A stretch of DNA of 12,212 nt from Thermoplasmata archaeon (GTDB lineage: Archaea; Thermoplasmatota; Thermoplasmata; Thermoplasmatales; Thermoplasmataceae), in assembly GCA_021845155.1 (NCBI GenBank), contig JAKBSB010000024.1, positions 1 through 12,212 of the forward strand. Reading direction: 5' to 3'. Positions 1 to 6,511 of the stretch are shown here, piece by piece (within the stretch, counting starts at the first letter, position 1; every line of letters begins with the position of its first letter). A model generated the notes under the pieces. That model did not search any database. It had not been told where the DNA came from and saw only the letters and a list, made by a program, of their open reading frames with translations. Both the position numbers and the translations under genes were made by a program.

Positions 1-1
1 A

Positions 2-874
2 AACGAAGCGGTATCCATAATGCGGATTGAACATGGCCCTGGGCATCCTCATTCACTTACCATAGATCAGAGGGTCAAGCTGCTATTGATCAAGCAGCTT
101 GTTGGAGAATCAAACAGGATGTTCGCAAACATGCTTGACATATTCTCCATGATTTCCGGGATTGATGTGTCATACAAAACAATTGAAAGACTCTATTCGG
201 ACGATGAGGTCATAACTGCAATACACAACCTCCATGTTTTGATGCTGAAGAAGAAAGGGGTGAAGAATTCTGACGCAACAGGTGACGGTACAGGCTATGG
301 CCTCACGGTAAAGAAGAACTACGAATCATACGCACAGAAATTGAAGGAACTCGCAAAGGAGAATCCTGGAAAAAGGGATGAAAAGAAAGATGGAACGAAG
401 AAAGCAAAGGAACACAAGAAGAGGCTGTTTGCATATTCATTCACCATAATGGATCTTGAAACCAGGCTTTACATAGCCTTCGGTTCATCCATGAAATCTG
501 AAAGGGATGCATATGACAGGGCAATGGATCTTCTCTCATCCATTGGCGTGGAGATGGATACCATACGTCTTGACAGGTACTATTCATCACCATCGTACAT
601 GGACAGGCTTGGTAATACCAAGGTATTTGTGATACCAAAAAAGAATGCAACATTAAATGGATCACAGAAATGGAAGGATACCATGAAAGATTTCGTGGAG
701 AATACCATGCAGTACCTGGAACAGTATCATCAGAGAAGCAATTCTGAATCCGGGTTTGCAGCTGACAAGAAGATGCTTGGATGGAACATTTCACAGAGAA
801 GGGAAGACAGGATAGACAGTGCGCTGTTCTGCACTGGCGCATGGCACAATCTGTTCAACATGGGTAGGTCTTAG
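2..874 (+). CDS. IS4/IS5-type DDE transposase, 5' end cut by window
   Basis: Transposase expected to cut and join the ends of an insertion sequence. The frame is open to the first bases of the window. The first ATG is at base 20, but in-frame codons continue upstream, so the real start is probably outside. Counting from that ATG (284 residues), an RNase-H-fold DDE centre can be proposed: Asp85 or Asp89 in SDATGDGTG, Asp185 in RLDRYYSS, and Glu243. Glu243 lies in a perfect Y-2-R-3-E-6-K signature (Tyr236, Arg239, Glu243, Lys250), the hallmark of IS4-group transposases. A lysine-rich insert (about residues 105-137) separates the first two acidic residues. The natural C-terminus is present. No convincing terminal inverted repeat could be identified in the bases that follow. 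Family level is well supported; the exact IS name is not recognised. Confidence 0.85.
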   Translation, partial: NEAVSIMRIEHGPGHPHSLTIDQRVKLLLIKQLVGESNRMFANMLDIFSMISGIDVSYKTIERLYSDDEVITAIHNLHVLMLKKKGVKNSDATGDGTGYGLTVKKNYESYAQKLKELAKENPGKRDEKKDGTKKAKEHKKRLFAYSFTIMDLETRLYIAFGSSMKSERDAYDRAMDLLSSIGVEMDTIRLDRYYSSPSYMDRLGNTKVFVIPKKNATLNGSQKWKDTMKDFVENTMQYLEQYHQRSNSESGFAADKKMLGWNISQRREDRIDSALFCTGAWHNLFNMGRS

Positions 875-1071
875 AATTGTGTCCCACACTGGTAAATCCA
901 AGTATCGTGCAAATATCAAAATCCGTTTAACTCTGAGAAATTCGTAATATGGCTAATTTTCAATCATGTGAACTGTCATAACAAATCAGTTTTCATGTTT
1001 TTTCAAAAATAATAGTTCTCTGGACAGATGTTTGGTCATTTTTGCCCATTCCGGATAAAAAAGAGAGATAT
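875..1071. other. Intergenic gap after the transposase
   Basis: AT-rich spacer that should contain the right end of the insertion sequence. The short near-palindrome GTGTCCCACAC just after the transposase stop is the only candidate end motif, and without the left end it cannot be verified. No gene is visible here. Confidence 0.4.
1055..1063 (-). terminator. U-rich terminator candidate for the PLP decarboxylase
   Basis: On the minus strand, a six-T run (plus-strand A6 at 1057-1062) begins about ten bases after the stop codon of the decarboxylase. Archaeal intrinsic terminators are often only T-runs, so this is a plausible but weak call. Confidence 0.3.
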
Positions 1072-2508
1072 TCAGGATTGGAAATCATCTGATGGACTGA
1101 AATCGTCATTAACCATGTCTTTGAATGCTTTTTCAACAACTTCAGGGGATATGTGTCTTATGATCTCATAAAGGATTTCCTGATTGTTTTTCACAGGACT
1201 GCTCTGACCGTTTAACATCTCTATAATGCCTGTTTTTCCATTTCTTATTGATTGTATCAGTTCTAAAATTGAATCTTTGCTGGTATCGGGATCGCTTTCA
1301 GATTGAAGTTTCTGGGTAATCGATTTAAGGTCTTTCAGGAACTCATCCGCGATCCTAACGTGTATTGGGGAAACATTCATATGAAGGCTTGAAGGAAGGT
1401 CTTCACGTTCAGATCCCGGTTGAACCTGGAGAAACCAACCTTTCGCCTTCAGTTCCGCAGCCACTCTGAAAAGATTAACGCGTTTTGAGGTGAAGGCGAA
1501 TATGGTTGTCTCAGCACTGCCCACAATATCATAACCAAGTTCCGCAAGCCCTTTCACAAGTCTGTCCTTTGCTTCAAGCGTCTTCCTGGCAAGATTAACA
1601 TATCCGTTAATTCCAAGAAAATTCATCACAGCCCACGAGGCGGCAAGAGGGGCTGCTGATTTGGTGGACTGAATACCAACATTGGACATTGGGTAACCTG
1701 GCCAGTTTGCGTTGACATATAACTGGTATCTTCTTAAATCGTGGTTCCTGTAGAGTATGACAGATGAACCTTTGGGTGTAAATCCGTATTTATGGAGATC
1801 CACAGATATTGACGAAACTCCCTGTACAGAAAAATCCCATCTTTTAACTTTAACACCAATCAAGGAGAGAAATGGAAGGATCATCCCACCAACACATGCG
1901 TCAACATGAAGCCATACTTTATGCTTCTCCGCTATTTTTCCAATCTCCTCTACTGGATCTATTATTCCGTAGGGGAAGTTTGGTGCAGAAGCAACGATCA
2001 TTGCTGTATTCTCCGTAATGGATTCTTCAACTTTAGAGGGGATGGTAAAGAAAGAAACTGGGTCAACCGGAATCCTGACTATTTTCAAACCCATGTATTC
2101 GGCAGCCTTTCTGAACGCTGGATGTGCTGTCACAGGAATAATCATCTCGGGTTTACTATCTTTACCATTTTTCTCCAGAAATCTGTCCCTGGATGATTTA
2201 ACGGCAAGAAGAATGCTTTCTGTCCCACCTGTCGTAAAATTACCTGCAATATCAGAATCGCCATTAAGGAGACTCCCTACCATTGCCACTATGTCGTTTT
2301 CTATCTTAAGCGTGCTTGGAAATGCATGATAATCCATTCCATTGCGGTTTAGGAACTCCACAAAAATGTCATTAGCCTCCCTGAGTTCCTTCATATCAGG
2401 ATCATAAAGGTAAGTGAACAGCCTTCCGTCCTTAACCTCTATGTCATCTTCGGTATAATGTTTAAGTTTATCTCTAACAATTCTCATTGAGCTTGATCTT
2501 TCCGGCAT
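1072..2508 (-). CDS. Sphingosine-1-phosphate-lyase-like PLP decarboxylase
   Basis: Fold-type I, group II PLP-dependent carbon-carbon lyase or decarboxylase, 478 residues and presumably cytoplasmic. Visible landmarks are the cofactor phosphate loop TTGGTES (about residues 92-98), the ring-stacking histidine in TAHPAF (His129), the pyridine-nitrogen aspartate in HVDACVGG (Asp203), and the Schiff-base lysine in SVDLHKYGFTPKGSS (Lys240). HVDAC.GG...PF, HKYG..PKGSS and the later AKGW segment follow sphingosine-1-phosphate lyases more closely than archaeal tyrosine/aspartate decarboxylase MfnA, and the length with an extra C-terminal tail also fits the lyase branch. Archaea are not known to make sphingolipids, so the substrate is open: an amino acid or a phosphorylated amino alcohol. 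A second possible start is Met8. It stands alone, facing away from the racemase, with a TATA-like box at 2547-2557. Enzyme class is well supported; substrate is not. Confidence 0.88.
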   Translation of the reverse strand: MPERSSSMRIVRDKLKHYTEDDIEVKDGRLFTYLYDPDMKELREANDIFVEFLNRNGMDYHAFPSTLKIENDIVAMVGSLLNGDSDIAGNFTTGGTESILLAVKSSRDRFLEKNGKDSKPEMIIPVTAHPAFRKAAEYMGLKIVRIPVDPVSFFTIPSKVEESITENTAMIVASAPNFPYGIIDPVEEIGKIAEKHKVWLHVDACVGGMILPFLSLIGVKVKRWDFSVQGVSSISVDLHKYGFTPKGSSVILYRNHDLRRYQLYVNANWPGYPMSNVGIQSTKSAAPLAASWAVMNFLGINGYVNLARKTLEAKDRLVKGLAELGYDIVGSAETTIFAFTSKRVNLFRVAAELKAKGWFLQVQPGSEREDLPSSLHMNVSPIHVRIADEFLKDLKSITQKLQSESDPDTSKDSILELIQSIRNGKTGIIEMLNGQSSPVKNNQEILYEIIRHISPEVVEKAFKDMVNDDFSPSDDFQS

Positions 2509-2524
2509 TTTCTTTATAATAATT

Positions 2525-2557
2525 TCACCTCTACCCGTTCGTTCCTCTTATAAATGG
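2525..2557 (-). promoter_or_regulatory. Promoter/RBS region of the PLP decarboxylase
   Basis: On the minus strand a TATA-like box (CCATTTATAAG, 2547-2557) lies about 43 bases upstream of the ATG, and GAGGTGA (2525-2531) lies 16 bases upstream. The expected start site falls next to the GAGGTGA, so its use as a Shine-Dalgarno is uncertain. Confidence 0.4.
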
Positions 2558-3064
2558 AATCTGACATATACTACGTGTCAAAACCCAGAATGGTGCTGAA
2601 TTCTGTCCGAAATATAGAGGATTTCACATCAAATCATCTTAGATAAATATTATGCATCATTCAGATTTATTCCTATTCGAATGTATTATCAATCGGCTGA
2701 ATCTCTGCGGTTGTGTATATAACACATGGAACATTTGTAACGGTAACTTTTTCTTGTATCATCAATTAAACATTCTTCCGGAATGAATTCAGTGTAATTT
2801 TCGTTAACTCATATTTCCCAGAGTCAATGTAACATCCATTCTGATGACAAATATGATGATGCAGGTTGGCATAATTGAAAAGTTAAATAATGTGGGCCTC
2901 AGTTCTATATATCAGGGTTATAACTAAAGTGATGCATCATGTATATAACATCCTCAAAAAATCAGTTAGAGATTTATGCGATTACGAAATAGTGATGAAG
3001 GTTCAGCTGCATTTCAATTTGTTGAAATGCTAATCATGCACCTAATTCACTGAGATAGTACTAT
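2558..3064. other. Gene-free AT-rich region with a perfect hairpin
   Basis: About 500 bases between the decarboxylase promoter and repeat copy A. I see no gene. It contains a perfect ten-base palindrome TGATGCATCA (2930-2939) and a perfect 9-bp inverted repeat GCATTTCAA-TTTG-TTGAAATGC (3009-3030). The hairpin is not followed by a T-run, so it looks more like an operator or RNA element than a terminator. This region probably holds the original promoter of the racemase, which copy A now separates from its gene. Confidence 0.5.
3009..3030. promoter_or_regulatory. Perfect 9-bp inverted repeat upstream of copy A
   Basis: Arms 3009-3017 and 3022-3030 are exactly complementary around a TTTG loop. 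If copy A is a later insertion, this dyad would originally have lain about 35 bases upstream of the racemase ATG, a position suited to an operator. Function is inferred only from position. Confidence 0.4.
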
Positions 3065-3262
3065 GTCAATTACCACCAGCCGACGCAGGAGGCTTGTCTC
3101 GTGAGGGACATCGCAAGAGTTGATCAGGGGGCTTTAACAACATGGAGAAAAACATGAGAGAAAAGCAGAAGTTAGTCGGGAGAAATACATGCATAACTAC
3201 GGATGCTCCACAGGTCCGTGGCTCTGTGACTCTGTCTTTAAACAGAGAGGAAACATCCAGAT
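3065..3262 (+). ncRNA. Candidate omega-RNA (HEARO-like), copy A
   Basis: IscB-type elements encode their guide-bearing omega-RNA directly 5' of the nuclease gene. Here the 5' part of the repeat is much better conserved between copies than the protein-like 3' part. Hairpins seen: the imperfect stem at 3073-3092; UGUCUC-GUGA-GGGACA (3095-3110), a 6-bp stem with one G-U wobble and a GNRA tetraloop; and GTTG...CAAC (3119-3141). The 3' limit is a guess from where conservation drops. By analogy with IscB, the guide would be the flank just upstream, around 3049-3064. No covariance search was possible. Confidence 0.4.
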
Positions 3263-3548
3263 CAGGACATCGCCGTTTACAATCTCACAGAGAAGGAGGA
3301 ACAACCGTTCCATCCAGACAAACAGGAAGGGATTCAGGCCATCAATAAGAAGGAAAAGATATGCATTCCAGCCTGGAGACATGGTTGTGCATAACTATGG
3401 GAAATCAATCGTTATAAAAGGAGGGAAGAAGAATATGGACATAAGTGCAAACAAGGTAAAGCTGGTAAGTTACGGTAAGGGATTGAGGTTCACTGCCCAA
3501 TTTTCCCTCACGCTGACGCATGGGATCTCCTTTGGGGGAGTTAGATGA
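3261..3548 (+). pseudogene. IscB-like nuclease C-terminal remnant, copy A
   Basis: An open frame reads through the 3' half of the repeat and ends in a TGA that overlaps the racemase ATG (ATGA). The translated piece contains RRRNNRSIQTNRKG, IRRKRYAFQPGDMV, HNYGKSIVIKGG and NKVKLVSYGKGLRF. That order of basic RNNR segment, aromatic-rich GD.V segment, a small beta stretch and a final K.KL....GLRF strand is what I expect at the C-terminus of RRXRR/IscB-type HNH nucleases. The RuvC-like, bridge-helix and HNH parts are absent, so it cannot be an active nuclease. The ATG-initiated frame reaching back to 3189 runs into the RNA-like part and is probably not meaningful. It could instead be an unrelated short lineage-specific peptide; a profile search would decide. 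Confidence 0.5.
3534..3544 (+). promoter_or_regulatory. Repeat-borne ribosome binding site for the racemase
   Basis: GGGGGAG (3534-3540) followed by TTAG lies directly before the racemase ATG and belongs to the duplicated element, since the same bases precede the ATG at 6890. The remnant frame stops with TGA overlapping the ATG, so translational coupling is also possible. Confidence 0.6.
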
Positions 3549-4240
3549 AAAATAAGAGAACAGATGATCCCAGGTTGTTGGGAATTCTTGGAGGAATGGG
3601 CCCTGCAGCCACCATAGATTTCATGGAGAAGCTCTTAAGGACTACAAATGCTGAAAAAGATCAGGACCAGATACCGGCAGTTGTTTACAACAATACAGTT
3701 ATACCTGACAGGAACGATGCTTACCTCAAAGGGGGAATATCACCAGCACCAGAACTGATAAAAAGCGCAAAAGTGCTCGAAAAGGCAGGATGCGATATTA
3801 TTGCAATACCATGCAATACGGCCCACATCTGGTACGACAAAATAGCCGAAAATACAGAAGTCGAGGTTCTCAATGCCCCATTGATAGTTTCGGAACAACT
3901 GCCAGAAAGCATCAAAGCCGGTATAATCTGCACAACTCCCGTAAAGCTTTCCGGTCTTTACGAAGATGCGCTTTCAAGAAAGGGGGTTGATCTGATCTAT
4001 CCTGAACAGCAGCAGGATGTAATGGATGCAATATACAAGGTAAAATCGGGCAACATGACGGAAGCCGAAGATCTCTTCATGGAGCAGGTTGATTTTCTCA
4101 TGGAAAGTGGGTCAGAGAAAATAATAGCGGGCTGCAGTGAAGTTCCGGTAGCATTGAAAAAGTCAAAGGCCATGGAATATATCATCGATCCCATGGAATC
4201 CCTTGCCAGGGAATGCGCAATCCGGTTCAAAAAAATTTAG
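3545..4240 (+). CDS. Aspartate/glutamate racemase family protein
   Basis: Cofactor-independent amino-acid racemase of the Asp/Glu/hydantoin racemase superfamily, expected to interconvert L- and D-aspartate (or a close relative) by two-cysteine acid-base catalysis. It has 231 residues, the usual length for this family. Seen: an N-terminal GILGGMGPAAT loop (residues 13-23); the first catalytic cysteine, Cys90, in IPCNTAH; and the second, Cys197, in IIAGCSEVP. The spacing of about 107 residues between the cysteines is typical. The family's usual T.GT region appears as GIICTTPVKLSGLY. The start is fixed by the strong GGGGGAG four bases upstream, which belongs to repeat copy A. The 3' end faces the oxidoreductase with one base between the two stop codons. 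D-aspartate supply or amino-acid catabolism are both possible roles; substrate specificity is not visible. Confidence 0.9.
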   Translation: MKNKRTDDPRLLGILGGMGPAATIDFMEKLLRTTNAEKDQDQIPAVVYNNTVIPDRNDAYLKGGISPAPELIKSAKVLEKAGCDIIAIPCNTAHIWYDKIAENTEVEVLNAPLIVSEQLPESIKAGIICTTPVKLSGLYEDALSRKGVDLIYPEQQQDVMDAIYKVKSGNMTEAEDLFMEQVDFLMESGSEKIIAGCSEVPVALKKSKAMEYIIDPMESLARECAIRFKKI

Positions 4241-4241
4241 T

Positions 4242-5213
4242 TCAATCCCCTTTCTGATATATGTCAAGAATTGCCCTGAGATTCCTGAGAGCCTTCCCAT
4301 GACTGTATGGCACTTCAGTATTATTTTTGACCGAATCAATGAATCCCTTTATTTCAAGATTGAATACGTCTTCTTTTTTGATATCAACTTTCTTCCCGTT
4401 TAATACAGGGAAACCATAAACGTACCTGGTGCCGGTCATGTTTTTAAATTCTTCAATAGGTCTTGTATTGACATCCTCGTATATGCTCCCCTCAGAACCT
4501 ATAATTTCATAGGAAGGAAGTCTCGGGGCATCCCTGTATGCCCAGGAATAAAACAGATTTCCATGGGCACCGCTGGTGAAATGAAACAGTGCCATGGTGG
4601 TATCTTCACCCTGCAGTGTTGAACCACCATGGTAGGAATAAGAATCGATTTTAGTGTAATCTCCTCCAATGTTCAGCATGGTCTCCACATAATGAATTCC
4701 ACCATCTATAAGTGCACCTCCACCCATCTGATCTTTTCTGGTTCTCCAACTAGTTTTCCTGTAATCTCTCTGGTCCCTCACAATGATGGAATGCACCTTC
4801 CCAATGCTGTTTTCTCCTACAAGCTCAATAGCCTTGTTCAGTGAGGGGTCAAAATTATACTGCTCTGCGACCATGAATTTCACACCATTCTTCACAGATG
4901 CCTCAACAATCTCGGTTGCTTCTTCAAGGCTTGTTGCAATGGGTTTTTCCATGATTACATGTTTTCCAAGTTCCATTGCACTGATTGAAACTTCCCTATG
5001 CAGATTGTGAGGCAGGACTATATCAACTATGTCAGAATCAGAATGAATTGCATCTTCAAGATTATTGAATACTGTTTTCACTCCGTAATTTTTTCTGTAG
5101 AATTCCAGGACATCAGGATTCCTGTCATACACCGAGAATTCAATTCCCAATTGTTTATAGGATTCTCCATGCAGTTTTCCAAAACCGTTTCCTCCTACCA
5201 ATGTGACTTTCAT
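4242..5213 (-). CDS. Gfo/Idh/MocA family NAD(P)-dependent oxidoreductase
   Basis: Soluble dehydrogenase of the glucose-fructose oxidoreductase/inositol dehydrogenase/MocA family, 323 residues. The N-terminal Rossmann fold starts MKVTLVGGNGFGKLHGESY (a GxGxxGxxH variant). The second hallmark is EKPIATS (Glu89-Lys90-Pro91), where the lysine sits near cofactor and substrate. The C-terminal alpha/beta domain holds the third, GGGALIDGGIHYVE, with Asp170 and His174 as expected catalytic residues. An upstream ATG at 5288 would add 25 residues with no family similarity. I prefer the ATG at 5213 because the family begins exactly there and a TATA-like box (5233-5245) lies about 25 bases upstream, consistent with a leaderless mRNA. 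Substrate is probably a sugar, polyol or amino-sugar derivative. The divergent neighbour is a sugar-phosphate isomerase-like SIS protein, which fits an amino-sugar theme, but the pairing is only suggestive. Confidence 0.9.
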   Translation of the reverse strand: MKVTLVGGNGFGKLHGESYKQLGIEFSVYDRNPDVLEFYRKNYGVKTVFNNLEDAIHSDSDIVDIVLPHNLHREVSISAMELGKHVIMEKPIATSLEEATEIVEASVKNGVKFMVAEQYNFDPSLNKAIELVGENSIGKVHSIIVRDQRDYRKTSWRTRKDQMGGGALIDGGIHYVETMLNIGGDYTKIDSYSYHGGSTLQGEDTTMALFHFTSGAHGNLFYSWAYRDAPRLPSYEIIGSEGSIYEDVNTRPIEEFKNMTGTRYVYGFPVLNGKKVDIKKEDVFNLEIKGFIDSVKNNTEVPYSHGKALRNLRAILDIYQKGD

Positions 5214-5232
5214 GACCTTATAATGACTCGAG

Positions 5233-5245
5233 GTTATAATTAATA
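5233..5245 (-). promoter_or_regulatory. TATA-like box of the Gfo/Idh/MocA gene
   Basis: ATTAATTATAACC on the minus strand is centred about 25 bases from the chosen ATG at 5213, so transcription would start at or next to the start codon. It helps to reject the longer frame, whose N-terminal codons lie inside and beyond this box. Confidence 0.5.
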
Positions 5246-5371
5246 TTCCATTGGGAATCTGTGGGATTGAAATTCTTATCTCGCACACAATTCAAAGAAA
5301 GGCAACCACAGTCACATTGTTCAATATCCGCAAATGTTCATAATCTCTGTGATCATATTTGTCAGAGCGAA

Positions 5372-6448
5372 ATGCAACCGAAAGAATATTTCATGCACAG
5401 GTCAATAATGGAACAGCCACAGGCTTTCAGGTCAATACTTTTATCCGGTGATGAAACCTTCAATGATGCAGCCTATAAAATCAGGAAGTCAAGAAGCATA
5501 ATAATTGTGGGTACAGGTTCCTCGCTTCATGCTGCGCTAATAGGGAGGTTTTTCTTTGAAAAATATGCTGGAAATAAGAACGTAAGGGTGTTTTCATCAT
5601 TTGAATTTTCAAACTATACTCCAAGGGTATCCGGTGATGATACTGTCATTGTAATAAGTCACAGGGGATATAAGATGTACAGTTTTGATTCCATTAAGAA
5701 AGCTAAGAAGCTCGGATGTATAACTGTTGCCATTACCGGACTTTCCAGCAGTATAAAACAGGATGACGCTGATTTTATATTCAGGACCGTAGAACAGGAG
5801 AAATCATCAGCCCATACAATAAGCCTGACCAGTGCACTTGCAGTCATGCTGAGGCTGGCGGTATCAGCATCAGACCAGGAGATCACGATTGACGAGTCAC
5901 TGAATAAGCTTTCCGAAACCATTATTTCTGCAATGGAAAAGACACTTGAACTCGAACCGGAAATGGAGAAACTTTCAAAGAAGATGGATTTTTCCCACAG
6001 GATATGGATATGTGGTGGGGGACCAAACGCGCCAGTTGCCATGGAAGCTGCTTTAAAGATGCAGGAAACAAGTTATGTTACGGCATATGGCTATGAAGTG
6101 GAACAGATGATACACGGTCCCATAAGATCAGCAGATCTTTCTGATGACCTGTTCATATGCATCTCAACTTCCGGTAATTCACATGAAAGAATGCGGGATC
6201 TTGTTAGAACACTTCATGCACTTGATTCCAATGTTATTGAAATTGACAACAGGATAAACGATGCCGATTCCAGAGATGAAAACCTTGTTAAGGTTCCGGT
6301 TCTTGAGGAAGAATTATCATCAATAGTGAACCTCATAGCACTCCAGCTGCTTTCTTTTTCAGTGGCCGTAACACGGGGTATGAATCCTGACAATTTCAGG
6401 AGTGACAATCCGGATTTCAGTAAAATGGACGAACTTCTGAAACTGTAA
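5372..6448 (+). CDS. Tandem-SIS sugar isomerase/deaminase (GlmS C-terminal-like)
   Basis: Two SIS domains in tandem (about residues 43-163 and 203-338 of 358), as in the isomerase half of GlmS but without the N-terminal glutaminase. Seen: MQPKEYFMHRSIMEQPQAFR at the N-terminus, matching the K.Y..FM..EI.EQP opening of GlmS isomerase domains; GTGSSLHAA sugar-phosphate loop; VISHRGYKMYS in place of the usual S.SG.T loop; then MEAALKMQETSY (Glu225, Lys229, Glu232) and QMIHGPIRS (His248), the GlmS residues for ring opening and isomerisation. The tail GMNPDNFRSDNPDF replaces the GlmS PRNLAKSVTVE end. Without glutaminase, the likely roles are glucosamine-6-phosphate deamination (as in archaeal SIS-type GlmD) or a related aldose-ketose isomerisation. 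The start at 5372 was chosen because the preceding 37 codons of the longer frame (from 5261) look non-coding and cross the divergent promoter. Confidence 0.85.
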   Translation: MQPKEYFMHRSIMEQPQAFRSILLSGDETFNDAAYKIRKSRSIIIVGTGSSLHAALIGRFFFEKYAGNKNVRVFSSFEFSNYTPRVSGDDTVIVISHRGYKMYSFDSIKKAKKLGCITVAITGLSSSIKQDDADFIFRTVEQEKSSAHTISLTSALAVMLRLAVSASDQEITIDESLNKLSETIISAMEKTLELEPEMEKLSKKMDFSHRIWICGGGPNAPVAMEAALKMQETSYVTAYGYEVEQMIHGPIRSADLSDDLFICISTSGNSHERMRDLVRTLHALDSNVIEIDNRINDADSRDENLVKVPVLEEELSSIVNLIALQLLSFSVAVTRGMNPDNFRSDNPDFSKMDELLKL

Positions 6449-6511
6449 TGGAAAGTATGTTTATTAGAAAAATTTGGATTGAACAGATACAGGATATTGA
6501 GGAACGATAAA

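Larger units (their letters stand above)
3065..3544 (+). repeat. Repeat copy A: decayed IscB/omega-RNA-type element
   Basis: A 480-base segment whose two ends and core recur at 6512-6889. It opens with GTCAATTAC followed by an imperfect stem (CC-A-CC-A-GC / GC-A-GG-A-GG around CGAC, 3073-3092). A nearly invariant stretch (about 3094-3175) follows, then a region of weaker identity. About 90-110 bases (around 3275-3385) are missing from copy B. The last shared bases are TGGGGGAGTTAG followed by ATGAAAA, where the two loci diverge. GTCAACTACC-stem-GGCTTG is the kind of subterminal palindrome found in IS200/IS605 elements. A conserved RNA-like 5' block, nuclease C-terminus remnants and an ATGA right junction together suggest a non-autonomous or decayed IscB (HEARO) element. 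The duplication is seen directly; the class is inferred. Confidence 0.85.

Noticed and set aside
1906..2329. Plus-strand open frames inside the PLP decarboxylase
   Set aside because: They are antisense shadows of a well-conserved gene and their translations show no domain features.
3142..3348. Small frame starting MEKNMREKQK, also present in copy B at 6590-6790
   Set aside because: The starts agree because they lie in the conserved block, but the two translations diverge quickly and end differently, so the conservation is of nucleotides, not protein.
3065..3544. TnpB (IS605 OrfB) gene fragment as explanation of the repeat
   Set aside because: No zinc-finger CxxC pairs or RuvC-like TnpB motifs are visible, and the RNA-like block is 5' of the protein remnant, as in IscB, whereas TnpB omega-RNA lies at the 3' end.
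5214..5288. 25-residue N-terminal extension of the Gfo/Idh/MocA frame
   Set aside because: It crosses a TATA-like box and lacks family similarity; the Rossmann motif begins at the ATG at 5213.
5261..5371. 37-residue N-terminal extension of the SIS protein
   Set aside because: It overlaps the divergent promoter region, and family similarity begins at MQPKEYF.
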